A stretch of DNA of 5,043 nt, from contig JAOUET010000136.1 in the NCBI GenBank assembly GCA_029858605.1, positions 1-5,043 of the forward strand, read 5' to 3'. The DNA is from Coriobacteriia bacterium. Its GTDB lineage: Bacteria; Actinomycetota; Coriobacteriia; Anaerosomatales; JAENZW01. Under the pieces are notes generated by a model. The model was not told where the DNA came from and did not search any database. It saw only the letters and a list, made by a program, of their open reading frames with translations. Positions within the stretch are counted from its first letter, which is position 1. Every line of letters begins with the position of its first letter. The translations under genes and the position numbers were made by a program. Below, in pieces: positions 4,510 to 5,043 of the stretch.

Positions 4510-5043
4510 ATGATCGACGTTCTCGTAGCCGGAGCCGGCGGCCGGATGGGTCGAGAGGTCGTCAAGGCAGTGACCGAAGCCAGTGGAATGCGGGTCGTCG
4601 CTGCGGTCGATCCCGGCTGTTCCGGCATCACCCTTCACGCCGGACCTTCCGACGACATCGTTTGCACGGAGGACCTTCTCTCGGCAATCGAAGGGACTGC
4701 GCCGCACGTCATGGTCGACTTCACGCACCCCGAGGCCGTCGAGGACAACCTGCGCACGGCTCTCGAGCACGAAGTCGACTGCGTGGTCGGTACGACCGGC
4801 ATCTCGATGAGCGCGCTCGAGACTCTTGCCGCCGATGCGCCGGAGGGCACCTGCCTCTTCGTCGCCCCCAACTTCGCGATAGGCGCGGTCCTGATGATGC
4901 GATTCGCGCAACAAGCGGCGCGCCACATGCCGCACGTTGAGATCATCGAACTCCACCACGATCGCAAGGCGGATGCCCCGAGTGGGACCGCTCTGCGTAC
5001 GGCCGCGCTGATCGCAGATTCCCGCGCGCTGAGTCCTGAAGCT
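4510..5043 (+). CDS. dapB: 4-hydroxy-tetrahydrodipicolinate reductase (partial, 3' end beyond window)
   Basis: The frame is open for 178 codons to the window edge; family members are about 245-275 residues, so roughly the last quarter is missing. DapB reduces 4-hydroxy-tetrahydrodipicolinate with NAD(P)H in the cytoplasm, the second step committed to diaminopimelate and lysine, and so feeds peptidoglycan and protein synthesis. The protein opens MIDVLVAGAGGRMG with the Rossmann glycine loop GAGGRMG (8-14). D34 ends the second strand, an acidic position often linked to NADH use. Then come DFTHP (70-74), VVGTTG (92-97) and PNFAIG (120-125). The active-site signature HHDRK (149-153) has H149 and K153 matching E. 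coli H159 and K163, and is followed by substrate-binding DAPSGTA (155-161). GAGGAGG lies 9 nt upstream of the ATG. The 63-nt gap to the M16 gene, without an evident promoter, suggests cotranscription. Confidence 0.97.
   Translation, partial: MIDVLVAGAGGRMGREVVKAVTEASGMRVVAAVDPGCSGITLHAGPSDDIVCTEDLLSAIEGTAPHVMVDFTHPEAVEDNLRTALEHEVDCVVGTTGISMSALETLAADAPEGTCLFVAPNFAIGAVLMMRFAQQAARHMPHVEIIELHHDRKADAPSGTALRTAALIADSRALSPEA

Noticed and set aside
4452..4940. 162-codon plus-strand frame overlapping the dapB start
   Set aside because: It is Arg/Ser-rich and overlaps dapB in another frame. The dapB frame carries all the catalytic motifs and the ribosome binding site.
3856..4959. Long minus-strand open frame of 367 codons
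   Set aside because: It runs antisense to the M16 peptidase and dapB, both clearly conserved, and its translation resembles no family I know. Long antisense frames are expected in GC-rich coding DNA.
1..5043. Search for CRISPR repeats, tRNA or rRNA genes, insertion-sequence ends, toxin-antitoxin pairs or defence genes
   Set aside because: Nothing of these kinds was visible on either strand. The window is almost fully taken up by conserved housekeeping genes, so I do not claim an undescribed system.

Overview
The window is a GC-rich, gene-dense stretch of bacterial chromosome in which every gene reads on the + strand. The order (ribF end) – small membrane protein – rpsO – pnp – M16 peptidase – dapB matches the rpsO-pnp-pepR-dapB arrangement known from Actinomycetota such as Streptomyces. 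Codon choice favours G or C at third positions. The PNPase and S15 sequences look actinobacterial but are not typical of Streptomyces or Mycobacterium. A deep or anaerobic lineage such as Coriobacteriia is my guess from general resemblance, not something I could test.

Layout. Bases 1-90 are the 3' end of a gene whose last 29 residues resemble the C-terminal helix of the riboflavin kinase/FAD synthetase RibF. Its stop overlaps the start (ATGA) of a 104-residue protein I do not recognise: an acidic, Trp-containing soluble part followed by one C-terminal membrane helix. The gap at 402-547 carries a convincing promoter (GCGACA, 17 bp, TATACT with an extended -10 TGC) and a leader of about 87 nt ahead of rpsO (ribosomal protein S15). 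A 129-nt spacer with two small GC-rich hairpins, which can also pair in another way, and a 29-nt all-purine run leads into pnp (PNPase, full length, catalytic residues present). After 74 nt containing a strong hairpin comes an intact M16 zinc peptidase (HxxEH). After another 63 nt comes dapB, cut off by the window end after 178 codons.

How the genes work together. S15 assembles the 30S platform and PNPase degrades RNA from the 3' end; their pairing is ancient and typically under post-transcriptional control. The M16 peptidase and DapB (lysine/diaminopimelate synthesis) follow closely with good ribosome binding sites, and no clear promoter or U-tailed terminator separates them from pnp. The simplest reading is one transcript from the rpsO promoter through dapB, with hairpins in the spacers adjusting or processing the mRNA.

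This is mostly a conserved housekeeping region. I see no mobile element, CRISPR array, RNA gene, defence system or other clearly undescribed system. The least explained parts are the small tail-anchored protein at 87-401 and the structured spacer before pnp.
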